Counted from the stretch's first letter, positions 44,601 through 54,440 are shown. The stretch is 64,000 nucleotides of DNA from an uncultured Saprospiraceae bacterium (GCA_937981555.1 CALJOK010000007.1:1-64000), one strand, 5' to 3'. Numbers and translations: made by a program. The notes: generated from the letters alone by a model not told the origin.

Positions 44601-47600
44601 TTTTAGTTGCAGCGTTGAATTCACAAAGTAATATTACTTGTAATGGTTTGAATGATGGTTGGGCTATTGTCGATGGATTAGGAGGTACCAATACAGTCGG
44701 TTATACTTATAGTCTTGACAACGGACCATTCTCAAATACTAATTCTTTTTTCAATTTAACTGTAGGATCGCATGAAGTGAAAGTTAGAGATGATAATGCT
44801 TGTGAAGCATCCATTATCATCATAATTATTGAACCAGTAGAATTACTTTCCTTTATCGGGAGCGAAACTTCAATTGATTGTAATGGAAATAATAATGGAG
44901 CAGTTGTGATTGAATCTTCAGGAGGGACATCTCCATTTACCTACTCATTTAATGGAGGAACATATTCGAGTAATAATGTTTTTGAAAATTTAGCTGCGGG
45001 TGTTTATGCCGTAACCACGCGTGATAATAATCTATGCGAGCATTCATTTGATGTTACGGTTACTGAACCATCAGTTTTGGAAATGACTGTTGAAACTCAA
45101 ACAGACATCACTTGTTTTGGAGAAGAGGATGGACTGATAGAATTATCAGGACAAGGAGGAACTGGAGATTTGACTTATCAAATTAACACCCAAGGATTTC
45201 AAAATAGTCCTGTTTTTAATAACCTTTCTCAAGGAACTTATAACCTAGAAGTAAAGGATGAGAATGGTTGTATCACTTCAACTTCGGTAGAAATATCGGA
45301 ACCACAAGAAGTTCAAATAGCATTGACTAATCAAATGAATGCTTCTTGTTCCAATTCAACTGGAGCGATTACGATTAATGTTTCGGGAGGAGTAGGTACA
45401 CCGACGATTAATTTTAATGGAAGTTCGGTCAATGGAAACTCTGCTACTTTTGAAAATTTAGGAGTAGGCATTTATCCGATAGTTGTTACTGATGAAAATA
45501 ATTGTGAATCAAATTCTTCCGTAGAAATTACTGGAGGTTCTGCTGTCGAATTGCAAATTACCAATACTCAAAATATCCTTTGCAATGGAGGAACTAATGG
45601 AATGATTGAAGCTCAGTCATCTGGTGGATCTGGAAATTATACCTATTCCTTGAATGGAATTAATCAAGGAACAAACAACATCTTTACAAATCTAACAGGA
45701 GGAATTTATATAGTCACAAGTATGGATGATGAAGGTTGTACCACAGCAACTGAAGTAATTATTACGGAACCTAATGCGATGACTGCCGAAGTGACTCAGC
45801 AAAATAATGTAAATTGTTTTGAAGGAAATAATGGTTCGGCAATAATCCAAGTGCAAGGTGGAAATGGAATATTAGAATATACGCTTGGTAGTACATCAAA
45901 TACAACAGGTGAGTTTAATAACTTATCTGCGGGGAATTATGAAGTAATGATTTTGGATGAAAATAATTGTTCGTCCATGATTAATTTTGAAATTACTCAA
46001 CCTACAGAAGTTGCTGCTGCAATTTCGAATAACACTTCCGTAAGTTGTTTTGGCGAAAATAATGGAAGTCTTCAAGTGACAGCTTCAGGTGGCGTTTCGA
46101 ATTTTGAATTTACTAACGGAACAACAACAAACTCCACCGGGATTTTCGATAATCTTGCTCCAGGAACGTATCAGATTTCTGTAACTGATGGCAATAATTG
46201 TCAAACAACGATTGAATCAATTATCGATGAACCTGTAGAATTAACTGCGAACATTTCTACTCAACAATCAGTTGATTGTTTTGGAGGAAATACGGGATCG
46301 GTTTCTTTAACATCAAATGGTGGATCAGGAACAATAACTTATACTTTAAATGGAACTTCGAATTCAACTGGAGATTTTTCAAATTTGACAAGTGGAAATT
46401 ATGTAGTTGGATTGTCAGATGAGAATGGTTGCGAAACTACGGTCGAATTTGAAATCGATGAACCTACAGAATTAACTGCCAGTATTTCTGCTCAACAATC
46501 AGTTGGTTGTTTTGGAGAAAATAATGGTTCAATTTCTCTTAATTCAAATGGAGGAGTAGGAGCAATAACTTATACCTTAAATGGAACTTCGAATTCAACT
46601 GGAAATTTCTCCAACTTATCAGGTGGAGTTTACATAGTTGGATTATCAGATGGAAATGGTTGTGAAACTACAATGGAATTTGAAATCGACGAACCTGCAG
46701 AATTAACTGCCAGTATTTCTACTCAACAATCAGTTCTTTGTTTTGGAGAAAACACAGGCTCCGTTTCCCTAAATGCAAATGGCGGATCAGGAACAATTAC
46801 CTATACCTTAAATGGCGCTTCGAACTCAACTGGAGATTTCTCCAGTTTAATGAGCGGAATATATGTAGTTGGTTTAGCAGATGAAAATGGTTGCGAAACT
46901 ACGATGGAATTTGAAATTGATGAACCAACTGAATTGAATGTTGAGTTAGAAAGTATTAACCAAGTTTCTTGTTCGGGACAAGAGGGCACTATTGAGGTAA
47001 GTGCTAACGGCGGAGCAGGCGACTATGAATTTTCCTTAAATAGTTTGTCTAACTCAACTGGAAATTTCACAAACTTATCAGGCGGAATATATTTAGTGCA
47101 AGTGACTGATGGAAATGGTTGTACGGCAGTTTTGGAAGTAGATATCAACGAACCTAATTCTTTAAGTGCTTCTGTTTTACAAACTCAAGACATCACCTGC
47201 AATGGTGAATTAAATGGAAGTGTTCAAATTGGCGGTCAAGGAGGAACTGGAATGTTGACTTACACTTTGGGAACGGAAATAAACACTACTGGGTTTTTTG
47301 AAAACCTACCAGCTGGAAATTATACGGTGATTTTGGAAGATGATAATAACTGTATTTCTCAAGTTGATGTGGTAATAACGGAACCAGCTACCCTTGAAAT
47401 TGAGATGCTCTTTATTACTGAAATAAACTGTTTTGGAGATACTGATGGTCAAGTAATTTTATCATCGACAGGAGGAACAGGAGATATTCAATACACGCTG
47501 GGAAGTTTGTCTAATACAACTGGAATGTTTGAAAATTTAGAAAGCGGAACTTATGATGTTTTGCTAGAGGATGAAAATGGTTGTACAGAATCAACTACAA

Positions 47601-48814
47601 TTACTTTAGATCAACCTACAGAACTGGATTTACAAGTTTTAAATAATTCCTCAGCAGGTTGTGGAATAAGTACAGGGTCAGTTGAAGTTCAAGGTTTAAA
47701 TGGAATTGGAAATTATTCTTACCAATTAAATAGTGAAACCAACACAACAGGTGTTTTCGAAAATTTAGCATCAGGAAACTATGACGTTTTATTGATTGAT
47801 GGAAATGGTTGCGAATTTGAAATGACAATTACCATCATAGAAGATGATGAAATTTCTATTGAAAATATGACCACTCAAAATGTAAATTGTTTTGGAAATG
47901 AAAATGGAAGTATAACTGTTCTCGCCACAAGTCCAGCAGGAAATATTTCTTACGAACTAAACGGTATGACTAATACGACTGGTGTTTTTGAAAACTTACC
48001 TTCAGGAAATTACGAGGTGACTGTTATGGATGGAAATGAATGTTCTGAGGTTGTGTCAGTCGAAGTCACCGAACCTACTGCAATGGACGTAACTAATACT
48101 ATCGTTCCAATTCAATGTTTTGATGGAGTTGGAGAAATTTTAGTAGAAGCATTTGGAGCGAACGGAGGGTTCAATTATACTTTAGATGGAGAGACAAATG
48201 AAACTGGGCTTTTCCAAAATTTACATGCTGGTACATTTGAAATTGAGATTGCAGATGCAAATGGATGTTCTCAAATCGCAACGATAGAATTGGAACAACC
48301 AGATGAATTATTTGCCATCGTTAACCAAACTACAGTTGATATGGGAATTGGAGATGGAACAGTAACTTTAGACGGAAGTGGAGGAACTGGAACTTATCTA
48401 TATTCTATCGATGGGCAAAATTTTCAATCTGGAGCGTTGTTTATTGAACTACCTGCAGGTGATTATGAAGGGTCAGTTTTAGATGAAAATGGTTGTATCT
48501 CCATTGTAACTTTTACAATTCTTTTGGAGACTTCAATTCAAAATCCAGCAGAAGGAATTGGGAAAATAGAAGTGATGCCAAATCCATTTTCGGAAAAATT
48601 ATTCTTGAATGTTGAATTGGAAAAATCTCAAGATTTGGAATTGACTTTTTGGACCGTTTCTGGAATCCAAGTTTTTCAAAAAACAATACATTTCCAAAAT
48701 GGAAATTCAAATATTGATTTAGATGTAAATGAACAATTGGCAGCCGGAGCCTACTTTTTAAAAGTAGAAAATGGGAATGGTTCAATCGGACATTTTAAAT
48801 TGATAAAACAATAG
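41615..48814 (+). CDS. S8 serine protease with 18 SprB-like repeats and T9SS sorting domain
   Basis: A 2399-residue surface protein. Order: signal peptide (ends VFSQ), pro-region, a subtilisin-type domain (about 205-515) with Asp237 (LSDDGG), His261 (GTHGDM), Asn354 (SAGNSS) and Ser441 (GGGTSAAAPS) as the expected catalytic set, a beta-sandwich, a fibronectin-III-like part (about 725-810), a Cys-containing domain with DYPGETSW and DSFGDGICC, then 18 repeats of about 75 residues (about 920-2310) with the SprB pattern (C-x-G-x-N-x-G, then GG, YT, LSAGTY, DxNxC), and a type A T9SS domain (MPNPFSEKLF to IGHFKLIKQ). SprB repeats occur in gliding adhesins; a role in adhesion, motility or surface proteolysis is plausible but not shown. 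Confidence 0.9.
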   Translation: MKNYTKLTLLVIFVFLSNLVFSQKDFSLHLHAGEISQDQFLKPNEINAPILRANQFGTDYYVMVQFDHHLSLAEKDKLKTQGIELQEYIPNFAYIAKVAKNANLNNSIVKFIIPFRPTYKYSIELVKNKIPTHAKIGNEVRLNVIKFDGIPMNDFLSSLRMKGYEAEMISERMAIVQLELAKLEELALVSVVKYIEPVHPDPVKEGLRGRTVQRVNMISKGPGDGYDGEGVVLGLSDDGGVSHVDFKGRLTDFTTNQGGTHGDMTAGLAIGAGNINPLGMGMATGSHLNLYRMISSTNNPPVTNAVNNYNNLGQVISSTSYSESSGAQYTERSNFVDNQLYNNNQLMHFFSAGNSSSSNSSPIYGGITASNGGFFGNITGGTKAAKNTIAVANLLYNDERVGSSSRGPTADGRVKPDISAHGNGNLSLDPNNQYGAGGGTSAAAPSTAGTVAMLYDAYRDMNGGSNPNGGLIKAMILNTADDIGRTGPDYDHGWGRIHAGNAYEVISNNQYLSSSISNNGSNTHTVTVPSGTKEVKVMVLWVDPAGAINASIALVNDINITMTTPSGQNYEPWILGLDPTLASLEADAVRGIDNRNNMEQVSLENPPAGNYTINVSGFDIPQGPQEYFLVYHFTPDEIKVTYPNGNGEPMVPGVEEPLRWDAFGNTGNFTVEYSVNNGASWTNISSSVPGSDRYLNWTPPAVPTGEAKIRVSRNGQSDESDTGFSIIDEPDFSIASGANNEAIISWDAIPGATSYDIFRLEDKYMELLGSTATTSYTLQNLVLGESHWYSVRAKDAGNNIIGRRAYAKEYRYFICHVDVSVNILTDDYPGETSWSIFDAAGNEIVTGGGYSQQATNYSTVACVPFGCMDFVIYDSFGDGICCAWGQGSYEVVGPAGNVLASGGQFGSSESTNFCLQSAPLVLELTNQTNVSCNGDNDGEITVQASGGLGTYTYNINGGTPQSSNVFTGLSAGTYLVAVDDGTSTISMDVILTEPPLLVAALNSQSNITCNGLNDGWAIVDGLGGTNTVGYTYSLDNGPFSNTNSFFNLTVGSHEVKVRDDNACEASIIIIIIEPVELLSFIGSETSIDCNGNNNGAVVIESSGGTSPFTYSFNGGTYSSNNVFENLAAGVYAVTTRDNNLCEHSFDVTVTEPSVLEMTVETQTDITCFGEEDGLIELSGQGGTGDLTYQINTQGFQNSPVFNNLSQGTYNLEVKDENGCITSTSVEISEPQEVQIALTNQMNASCSNSTGAITINVSGGVGTPTINFNGSSVNGNSATFENLGVGIYPIVVTDENNCESNSSVEITGGSAVELQITNTQNILCNGGTNGMIEAQSSGGSGNYTYSLNGINQGTNNIFTNLTGGIYIVTSMDDEGCTTATEVIITEPNAMTAEVTQQNNVNCFEGNNGSAIIQVQGGNGILEYTLGSTSNTTGEFNNLSAGNYEVMILDENNCSSMINFEITQPTEVAAAISNNTSVSCFGENNGSLQVTASGGVSNFEFTNGTTTNSTGIFDNLAPGTYQISVTDGNNCQTTIESIIDEPVELTANISTQQSVDCFGGNTGSVSLTSNGGSGTITYTLNGTSNSTGDFSNLTSGNYVVGLSDENGCETTVEFEIDEPTELTASISAQQSVGCFGENNGSISLNSNGGVGAITYTLNGTSNSTGNFSNLSGGVYIVGLSDGNGCETTMEFEIDEPAELTASISTQQSVLCFGENTGSVSLNANGGSGTITYTLNGASNSTGDFSSLMSGIYVVGLADENGCETTMEFEIDEPTELNVELESINQVSCSGQEGTIEVSANGGAGDYEFSLNSLSNSTGNFTNLSGGIYLVQVTDGNGCTAVLEVDINEPNSLSASVLQTQDITCNGELNGSVQIGGQGGTGMLTYTLGTEINTTGFFENLPAGNYTVILEDDNNCISQVDVVITEPATLEIEMLFITEINCFGDTDGQVILSSTGGTGDIQYTLGSLSNTTGMFENLESGTYDVLLEDENGCTESTTITLDQPTELDLQVLNNSSAGCGISTGSVEVQGLNGIGNYSYQLNSETNTTGVFENLASGNYDVLLIDGNGCEFEMTITIIEDDEISIENMTTQNVNCFGNENGSITVLATSPAGNISYELNGMTNTTGVFENLPSGNYEVTVMDGNECSEVVSVEVTEPTAMDVTNTIVPIQCFDGVGEILVEAFGANGGFNYTLDGETNETGLFQNLHAGTFEIEIADANGCSQIATIELEQPDELFAIVNQTTVDMGIGDGTVTLDGSGGTGTYLYSIDGQNFQSGALFIELPAGDYEGSVLDENGCISIVTFTILLETSIQNPAEGIGKIEVMPNPFSEKLFLNVELEKSQDLELTFWTVSGIQVFQKTIHFQNGNSNIDLDVNEQLAAGAYFLKVENGNGSIGHFKLIKQ
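46238..46930 (+). repeat. Three near-identical 231 bp repeat units inside the S8 protease gene
   Basis: Units starting at 46238, 46469 and 46700 are spaced exactly 231 bases (77 codons) and are much more alike than the other SprB-like repeats of the gene, for example in the STQQSV-CFGENTGSVSL segment. This points to recent local duplication or conversion. Confidence 0.85.
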
Positions 48815-48834
48815 AGACTTTTTTAGTAGAGAAT

Positions 48835-48869
48835 TACTCACAAGGGGACTTCGAGTCACCTTGTGAGTA
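48835..48869 (+). terminator. Stem-loop after the S8 protease gene
   Basis: An 11 bp perfect stem (48835-48845 with 48859-48869) with an inner 4 bp stem. No T-run follows, so read-through into the small barrel gene is possible. Confidence 0.55.
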
Positions 48870-48898
48870 GAAGATGAGTAATTTTAAATATAAAAAAT

Positions 48899-49693
48899 AT
48901 GAACATACAGTTTATTTTGTTTGTGTTATTATTGACTTCCCTATCTAGTAATGGTCAGCAAAAATATGGAAAAAATGAACTTTCTTTTTCTTATTTCAAA
49001 GGCATAACAAAAACAAATATTAGTAACTTTCAGGAAATATCAAGTTCTAATTATTATACGAATTATCTTTATGAAACAGCCCGTCCGACACAAACTGTTT
49101 TAGGATATTCTTATGGAGGAAATTATTTAAGAAAAATAAACAGAAAACTAGGAATAAGCCTTGGATTCCGTTTGACGAAAAGAGGACAGAAATCTCCTAA
49201 ATTTCGTAGCATTGTAGGTATTCCTGATAATTCGCTTCCAGAAGGTTACGGAGAAAGTTTTTATAGGTTTACAATGAAATCTGTTGAAACTCCTTTACTA
49301 CTTCATTATGATTTTTATCAAGCTAATAGACTAATCTTATTTTCAAAATTAGGTGTTTCTACAGATATTTACCGAGTGTTTTATGCCGAATATCTTATTA
49401 GAAAAACAGGTAGAAATGAATTCCAGGTAAGTTCTAGCCAAACTCTTTTTAATGCTAAAACATCACTATTAAAACAATTAAAAATTCATATTGGAGAAGA
49501 TATAGTTAGATTTGGAGGAGTAGGAGGTTTGGGAGCTAAATTTAGAATATTCTCTTTCTTTTATCTTAAAACAGAATTTGAATTTAGTTATTATGGAGAT
49601 ATTCTTCGTTCTAAAAGTAAGAATCCTACTACGATTGTCAGAGGAAGTGCCTATGCGTTTGGTTTAAATTCTGGAATTATTTTCAAGTTTTAG
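48899..49693 (+). CDS. Small outer-membrane beta-barrel protein
   Basis: A 264-residue protein with a signal peptide (MNIQFILFVLLLTSLSSNGQQ) and alternating amphipathic strands (LGISLGFRLTKRG, TPLLLHYDF, FFYLKTEFEFSYYG) ending in Phe (GIIFKF), the layout of PorT-like or OmpW-like small barrels. It lies 84 bases after the S8 protease gene in the same direction and before a terminator shared with the next, convergent gene, so it may serve that protease or be a T9SS accessory; this is inference. Confidence 0.75.
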   Translation: MNIQFILFVLLLTSLSSNGQQKYGKNELSFSYFKGITKTNISNFQEISSSNYYTNYLYETARPTQTVLGYSYGGNYLRKINRKLGISLGFRLTKRGQKSPKFRSIVGIPDNSLPEGYGESFYRFTMKSVETPLLLHYDFYQANRLILFSKLGVSTDIYRVFYAEYLIRKTGRNEFQVSSSQTLFNAKTSLLKQLKIHIGEDIVRFGGVGGLGAKFRIFSFFYLKTEFEFSYYGDILRSKSKNPTTIVRGSAYAFGLNSGIIFKF

Positions 49694-49705
49694 TTTTCTA
49701 AAAAC

Positions 49706-49741
49706 AAAAGCCTTGGTGAAAAATAATCCACCAAGGCTTTT
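49706..49741. terminator. Bidirectional terminator
   Basis: A perfect 13 bp stem (49706-49718 with 49729-49741) with A- and T-runs, shared by the barrel gene and the convergent Ig-repeat gene. Confidence 0.9.
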
Positions 49742-49764
49742 TTTTATAACAATATACTTACATT

Positions 49765-52700
49765 TTAATAAGTATGTTCTTTTGTAGCTGTCCCGCCGCC
49801 ATTCGTTGCAGTAATCTTCACTTTGTTCGTTGTACCATTTGTCAAACTAATCGACACTTGAAAAACTTTTGTTCGAGTATTAAAAGTGAAATCTGTAATT
49901 TCTTTTCCATTGTGTGTAATCTTAACTTGGTCCTTTCTTGAAACATTTTTGACATTACCAATTATGGTACTTCCAGAAATATTTGGACTAAAAGGATTTG
50001 CCGTAGGCGTCGAAACCGAAGTAATCGTAATCACCGGTTTTGGATCCTGAATAACTCTTGGAGTATATTTTAAACTCGTCTCCGCCGAAGCAGTTCCTCC
50101 CTTATTCGTTGCCTTTACTACAAATGTATTCGTTCCAGATGTTAAAGTAGTGGGAATCGAAATTTCCTTTTTTCGTAGTTCAAAACTAAAATCAACATTC
50201 TTCCCATTGAAGGTAACTTTGATTTCACTCTTCTTCGTAACGTTAGCGACAGTTGCCTTGACAGTAGTTTTTTGAACTCTTGCTTTACTGCCTGGACGCT
50301 TAGGATTCGTAAATTTAATTGTCGGTTTTGAAATGGTCACTACTTTTTGTTTAAAGGTAACATTCACTTGATCGTTATCACTTCCATCTCTGTTTTGCAC
50401 ATTGATCTTGATTGTATTTTTTCCTTCTTTTAATGTTACTGGCGCTGAAAATTGTTCTCCTCTCAGGGTGAAATTATTCACTCGTTTGCCATTTAGGAAA
50501 AAGGTTACATCATTTTTACCACTTACATTTTTAATGTTTGCTTTTACGGTAACGTTTTTTCCTTTAGCTGTTGAGTTATTTTTAGGCGAATTAATTTTTA
50601 CCGTTGGTAAAACTTTAGGCGCATTATATTTCACTCGAACAGTTTTCGAATCAGTACCATCAGCAGTAGTTGCTTTGATAGTAACAGTATTTGTTCCTTC
50701 CTTCAAAGTAACATTCGCCGTCAAAATTTTCGAAGAAGTACTGTAAGAGAAATTACTAAAGTTACTTCCATTGAGAGTAAAACGAATATCGTTTTTACTA
50801 TTGACGTTTAAAATTTTAGCTTTGACCACCGCAGTTTTTGAACCAGTAGTTGAGTTATTAGTAGGTTGCGTGATATCCACCGTTGGCGGATTTTTATCAA
50901 CAACATATTTTACTCGAACAGTTTCTGAATCAGAACCATCAGCAGTAGTTGCTTTGACAACGATGGTATTTGTTCCTTCTTTTAAAGAAACATTCGCTGT
51001 CAAAATTTTCGAAGAAGTATTGTAAGAAAAATTACTAGTGTTACTTCCGTTGAAAGTTAATCTAATATCATTCTTACTATTGACGTTCAAAACTTTGGCT
51101 TTGACTACCGCAGTTTTTGTATCAGTAGTTGTATTGTTTGCAGGTTGCGTGATATCCACAGTTGGTGGATTGTTCGGTGCGTTGTATTTTACATTGACAC
51201 TTGCTTCATCTGTTCCGTCATTATTTTTTCCAAAAACAGAGATGGTATTATTTCCATTTTTTAAATTAATAGTTGCAGTCACCACTCCTGAAACTGGGCT
51301 AAAAGAAAAATTACTAAGTGTACTTCCATTTACTTTTACGGTGATGTTACTTTTCGTCTGTACCTTTTTTACACGAGCATTTAAGCTAGTCGTTGCTGAC
51401 GAACTTGTGCTGTTGTTTGTAGGATTATTGATAATCACTTCCGGTGGATTAGACGAAGATAATTCACAATTTTTATTAGCAGTATCTTCATCGTCTCCCA
51501 CATCGTTAAATGCTTTTACACTTATTGAATTATTTCCATTATCTAAAGTCAACGTACTTTTGAACACTTTTGAATTGGAATCATAAGTGAAATCAGTTCG
51601 TTGATTTCCATTAATTCTAAAAATAATATCACTCTTACGTGCTACATTTAAAATGGTAGCTACCACAGTCGTTCGACAAAGTTGAGAATTTGGATCCATT
51701 GGATTCGAGGTTCCAGAACTCACACTTGTAATGGTTACAACAGGAGGATTCATAGTAGGTGTACTTGTTCGCTTGTAAACGATAGTCACTTCATCTTGCG
51801 CCTCACCAGCTTGGTTGTAACCTTTTACCATGATCTTATTTTGCCCCTCCCTCAAATTTGCAGTAGCACTAAATCGTCCTGATCGAGAGTCAAAATTAAA
51901 AGAATTGTTTTGAGAGCCATTGATATAAAATCGCACATCATTTTTAGTTGTAACATTTTCCAAAACAGCCTGGATTGCGGCTCTATCAACAGTCACTTCA
52001 GAGTAATTCTGATTTGGCTGAGTGATATTTACTCGAGGAAGTTGTACCGAAGGTGCATTGGTTTTGTAAATGATTGTTACATCATCTTGCGCTTCACCAG
52101 CTTCGTTAGCACCTTTTATCGTCACTTCATTTCGACCATTCACTAATTCCAAATCAACACTAAATCGACCTGCGCGAGAATCATAATTAAATAAACTTCG
52201 CTCTTTTCCGTTGACATAAAATCGCACATCATTCTTACTCGTAACATTTTCTAAGGCTGCTCGAATGGAAATATTTCGCGAGCCAGTTTCATGAGGCGAA
52301 CGAGCAGGAGAAGTAATATTCACTCTTGGCAAATTCGCTTTTTTCTCATAAAAAATAATCACATTATCACGAGCACTTCCTGTCTGATTTCTAGCAATGA
52401 TTTCAACTTCGTTTCGTCCTTCGTTCAATCTAATGTTTGCAGAAAATTGATCACTTCGACCATCATAATTGAAGTTATAATCATCTCGTCCATTCACTCG
52501 GTATTCGATATCATTTTTACCATTCACATATTTGATATTTGCTTGGATGGTAAAATCTTGATTTTCAGAAGTATATCTTTCGCTTTGTGGATTGGTAATA
52601 TTCACTTGCGGTGCGTAAGAATTATTCACTACAGGAGGACCTGAGTTACCACGATCACCATAGTAAATGATAACGGTTTCTTCATCAGAACCAGCTTGAT

Positions 52701-53847
52701 TAGTCGCTGTAATTAAAACTTCGTTATTGCCATATTCCAATGGGAAATTCGTTCTGAATTTTCCTTTGTTAAAACTAAAGCTCGAAGGATTTCCGTTGAC
52801 ATAACACCTGATGTCATTTCGGTTTTTGACGTTTTTAATTTTTGCATCTACTCTTCCAGACGAAACATTAGAAACGTAAGGATTTGTTCCAGGATAAGTT
52901 ACATTGATAATTGGTGGTTCCAATGTATTGGTTCCAGCATCAATAATCCATTGCAAACCTAGATTGGTGTAATGATGAAGATCATTAGTTCCTGTCAAAT
53001 TATTATCATCTTTCCACAACTCGCCATCCAAATCATCACTCAATGGAAAAGTGAATTTATGACCAGCATGCATCGAAAATCTTGGGGTAAATTGATAACC
53101 CAATTCCACTCCAAGAGAAGGCATAAAACCAATTTTACCAGCTCCATCTTCGAAGCCATGTGCATTAGTTTCGTACACGCCATCAAGAATATTATTTTTT
53201 AAAATATTCTTAATCTGTGATTTACTTTCATTCACATTATCGATAACAGAGTAATCATAAATTCCTCCGTTGTCTGCTTGGTCCAATTTGACATTGTACC
53301 AATCCAAATTAATTCCTCCGTAAATGGAAGCAATAATTCCAGTTCGTTCTCGCAAACGATTTGCAGTAATTACACCTTCCAATCCGAGTTCGAATTGATG
53401 AGTTTTATTATTTTGAAAAACATAACCTGGACCACTCGGAATAGTATAATCCAATCCTTCACCTGCTTCACGAGAACCATTTAAGGCATCGTTATTTTCA
53501 AGTCCTGTTGATCGTTTGGTATCCAAACCAATGCTTTGAGAATATAACCATCGACCTCGTGCATCAAATGAAATTGGCGAACCAGGTTGGTAATATAAAT
53601 TTTTCGCAAGCGTCATTCCAAATCCATATCCTTGGAAAGTAGTCGGAACATCACTTGATTGATAAGCCCAACCACCATTGATGCCGAGTGTCCACCATCC
53701 TGCATCTCTAGGAGGGAAATAACTTCTTTGAAACTTTGTCGTTTCTTTCGTTTCTTCAAAAACGACTTCTTCATCTTGAGCGAAGATCGAAGCAGCACCC
53801 AAAAGAATGAATGCGAATATGCCGAAGATTTTAATTAGATTTTTCAT
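49765..53847 (-). CDS. Outer-membrane protein with barrel-like N-terminus and 11 Ig-like repeats
   Basis: From the ATG at 53847 (signal peptide ending SIFAQ) the product has 1360 residues. Residues about 40-315 look like an outer-membrane barrel: WWTLGINGGWAYQSS, ISFDARGRWLYSQ, HQFELGLEG, LGVELGYQFTPRFSMHAGHKF. Then follow 11 tandem domains of about 90 residues with a shared pattern: PPxVxIxxP, VKAxIxNVxxKNDIRFxxNG, NFxYxxxSxxF, LxxGxNxIxVxAxNxxGxD. They resemble bacterial Ig-like domains. There is no T9SS tail; the last domain ends the protein. Domains 7 and 8 are nearly identical. The barrel-first layout suggests an anchored fibre, possibly reaching into periplasm or outward; orientation is unknown. 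Confidence 0.75.
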   Translation of the reverse strand: MKNLIKIFGIFAFILLGAASIFAQDEEVVFEETKETTKFQRSYFPPRDAGWWTLGINGGWAYQSSDVPTTFQGYGFGMTLAKNLYYQPGSPISFDARGRWLYSQSIGLDTKRSTGLENNDALNGSREAGEGLDYTIPSGPGYVFQNNKTHQFELGLEGVITANRLRERTGIIASIYGGINLDWYNVKLDQADNGGIYDYSVIDNVNESKSQIKNILKNNILDGVYETNAHGFEDGAGKIGFMPSLGVELGYQFTPRFSMHAGHKFTFPLSDDLDGELWKDDNNLTGTNDLHHYTNLGLQWIIDAGTNTLEPPIINVTYPGTNPYVSNVSSGRVDAKIKNVKNRNDIRCYVNGNPSSFSFNKGKFRTNFPLEYGNNEVLITATNQAGSDEETVIIYYGDRGNSGPPVVNNSYAPQVNITNPQSERYTSENQDFTIQANIKYVNGKNDIEYRVNGRDDYNFNYDGRSDQFSANIRLNEGRNEVEIIARNQTGSARDNVIIFYEKKANLPRVNITSPARSPHETGSRNISIRAALENVTSKNDVRFYVNGKERSLFNYDSRAGRFSVDLELVNGRNEVTIKGANEAGEAQDDVTIIYKTNAPSVQLPRVNITQPNQNYSEVTVDRAAIQAVLENVTTKNDVRFYINGSQNNSFNFDSRSGRFSATANLREGQNKIMVKGYNQAGEAQDEVTIVYKRTSTPTMNPPVVTITSVSSGTSNPMDPNSQLCRTTVVATILNVARKSDIIFRINGNQRTDFTYDSNSKVFKSTLTLDNGNNSISVKAFNDVGDDEDTANKNCELSSSNPPEVIINNPTNNSTSSSATTSLNARVKKVQTKSNITVKVNGSTLSNFSFSPVSGVVTATINLKNGNNTISVFGKNNDGTDEASVNVKYNAPNNPPTVDITQPANNTTTDTKTAVVKAKVLNVNSKNDIRLTFNGSNTSNFSYNTSSKILTANVSLKEGTNTIVVKATTADGSDSETVRVKYVVDKNPPTVDITQPTNNSTTGSKTAVVKAKILNVNSKNDIRFTLNGSNFSNFSYSTSSKILTANVTLKEGTNTVTIKATTADGTDSKTVRVKYNAPKVLPTVKINSPKNNSTAKGKNVTVKANIKNVSGKNDVTFFLNGKRVNNFTLRGEQFSAPVTLKEGKNTIKINVQNRDGSDNDQVNVTFKQKVVTISKPTIKFTNPKRPGSKARVQKTTVKATVANVTKKSEIKVTFNGKNVDFSFELRKKEISIPTTLTSGTNTFVVKATNKGGTASAETSLKYTPRVIQDPKPVITITSVSTPTANPFSPNISGSTIIGNVKNVSRKDQVKITHNGKEITDFTFNTRTKVFQVSISLTNGTTNKVKITATNGGGTATKEHTY
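50611..51168 (-). repeat. Two nearly identical 279 bp Ig-like repeat units
   Basis: Equivalent positions of domains 8 and 7 (for example the VDITQP segment) lie exactly 279 bases apart at about 50875 and 51154, and the DNA is almost the same over the unit, much closer than any other pair in this gene. Confidence 0.75.
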
Positions 53848-54440
53848 AAGCAACTGTTGTAAGAATTATTCAATAGGGGTTTATTTTAGTATTGAGATTC
53901 AATAGTTTAAATCTCTTTATTCTTAGACGATTTGTTTTTGGAAAAATAGCAGATTTTATGCCTATTTAAAAATGAGGGTGTCTGGAATTTTAAGACTTCA
54001 AAGGTCTTGAAAAGTAAGGTAAATGTGTCTTTTTTTTATAAAAATTTTAAAAAATAAGCAAGTGTAATCTATTGGTAATCAGCTAATTGAGGCAATTATT
54101 AAGCCTAAGTGTGTTATTTACTTAAAAGGGAAGAAAACAACGATACAGTTATGTTAAAATAATATATGTTTTCAAGGAAGTTTAACTCCATGTTAATGAG
54201 ATTTTTTGAGTTATACCTGATTTTTTTAGGAAATAAGAGAGATTGAAAACAAAAAATGACCCTGGATTAAACTTCACGTGTCATTTTTGGTTATATTTAC
54301 AATTCAAATCCTTTCCCAAATTCCGTCAGATTAAATACCTCTAAACAAAACAAGGCTAATTTCATTGATTTTCATCATTACATTGATAATGAGAAAACTT
54401 GTTATTTGTATTTTTTAACCATGAACACATTACACTACTG
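53848..54440. other. Divergent intergenic region
   Basis: About 590 AT-rich bases between the Ig-repeat gene (leftwards) and the peroxidase gene (rightwards). It includes a 9 bp hairpin (54252-54260 with 54280-54288) flanked by A- and T-runs. I see no consensus -7 box that I would defend and no convincing ORF or RNA gene. Confidence 0.4.

Noticed and set aside
44380-48540. Periodic sequence that could be mistaken for a DNA repeat locus
   Set aside because: The period is the 75-residue SprB-like protein repeat in an open frame.
51038-51586. Hydrophobic 182-codon plus-strand ORF that looks like a membrane protein, with similar ones at 50402 and 50771
   Set aside because: Antisense of the Ig-like repeats; Asn/Thr/Val-rich beta repeats read backwards give Val/Leu/Phe-rich chains, and the series repeats with the domains.
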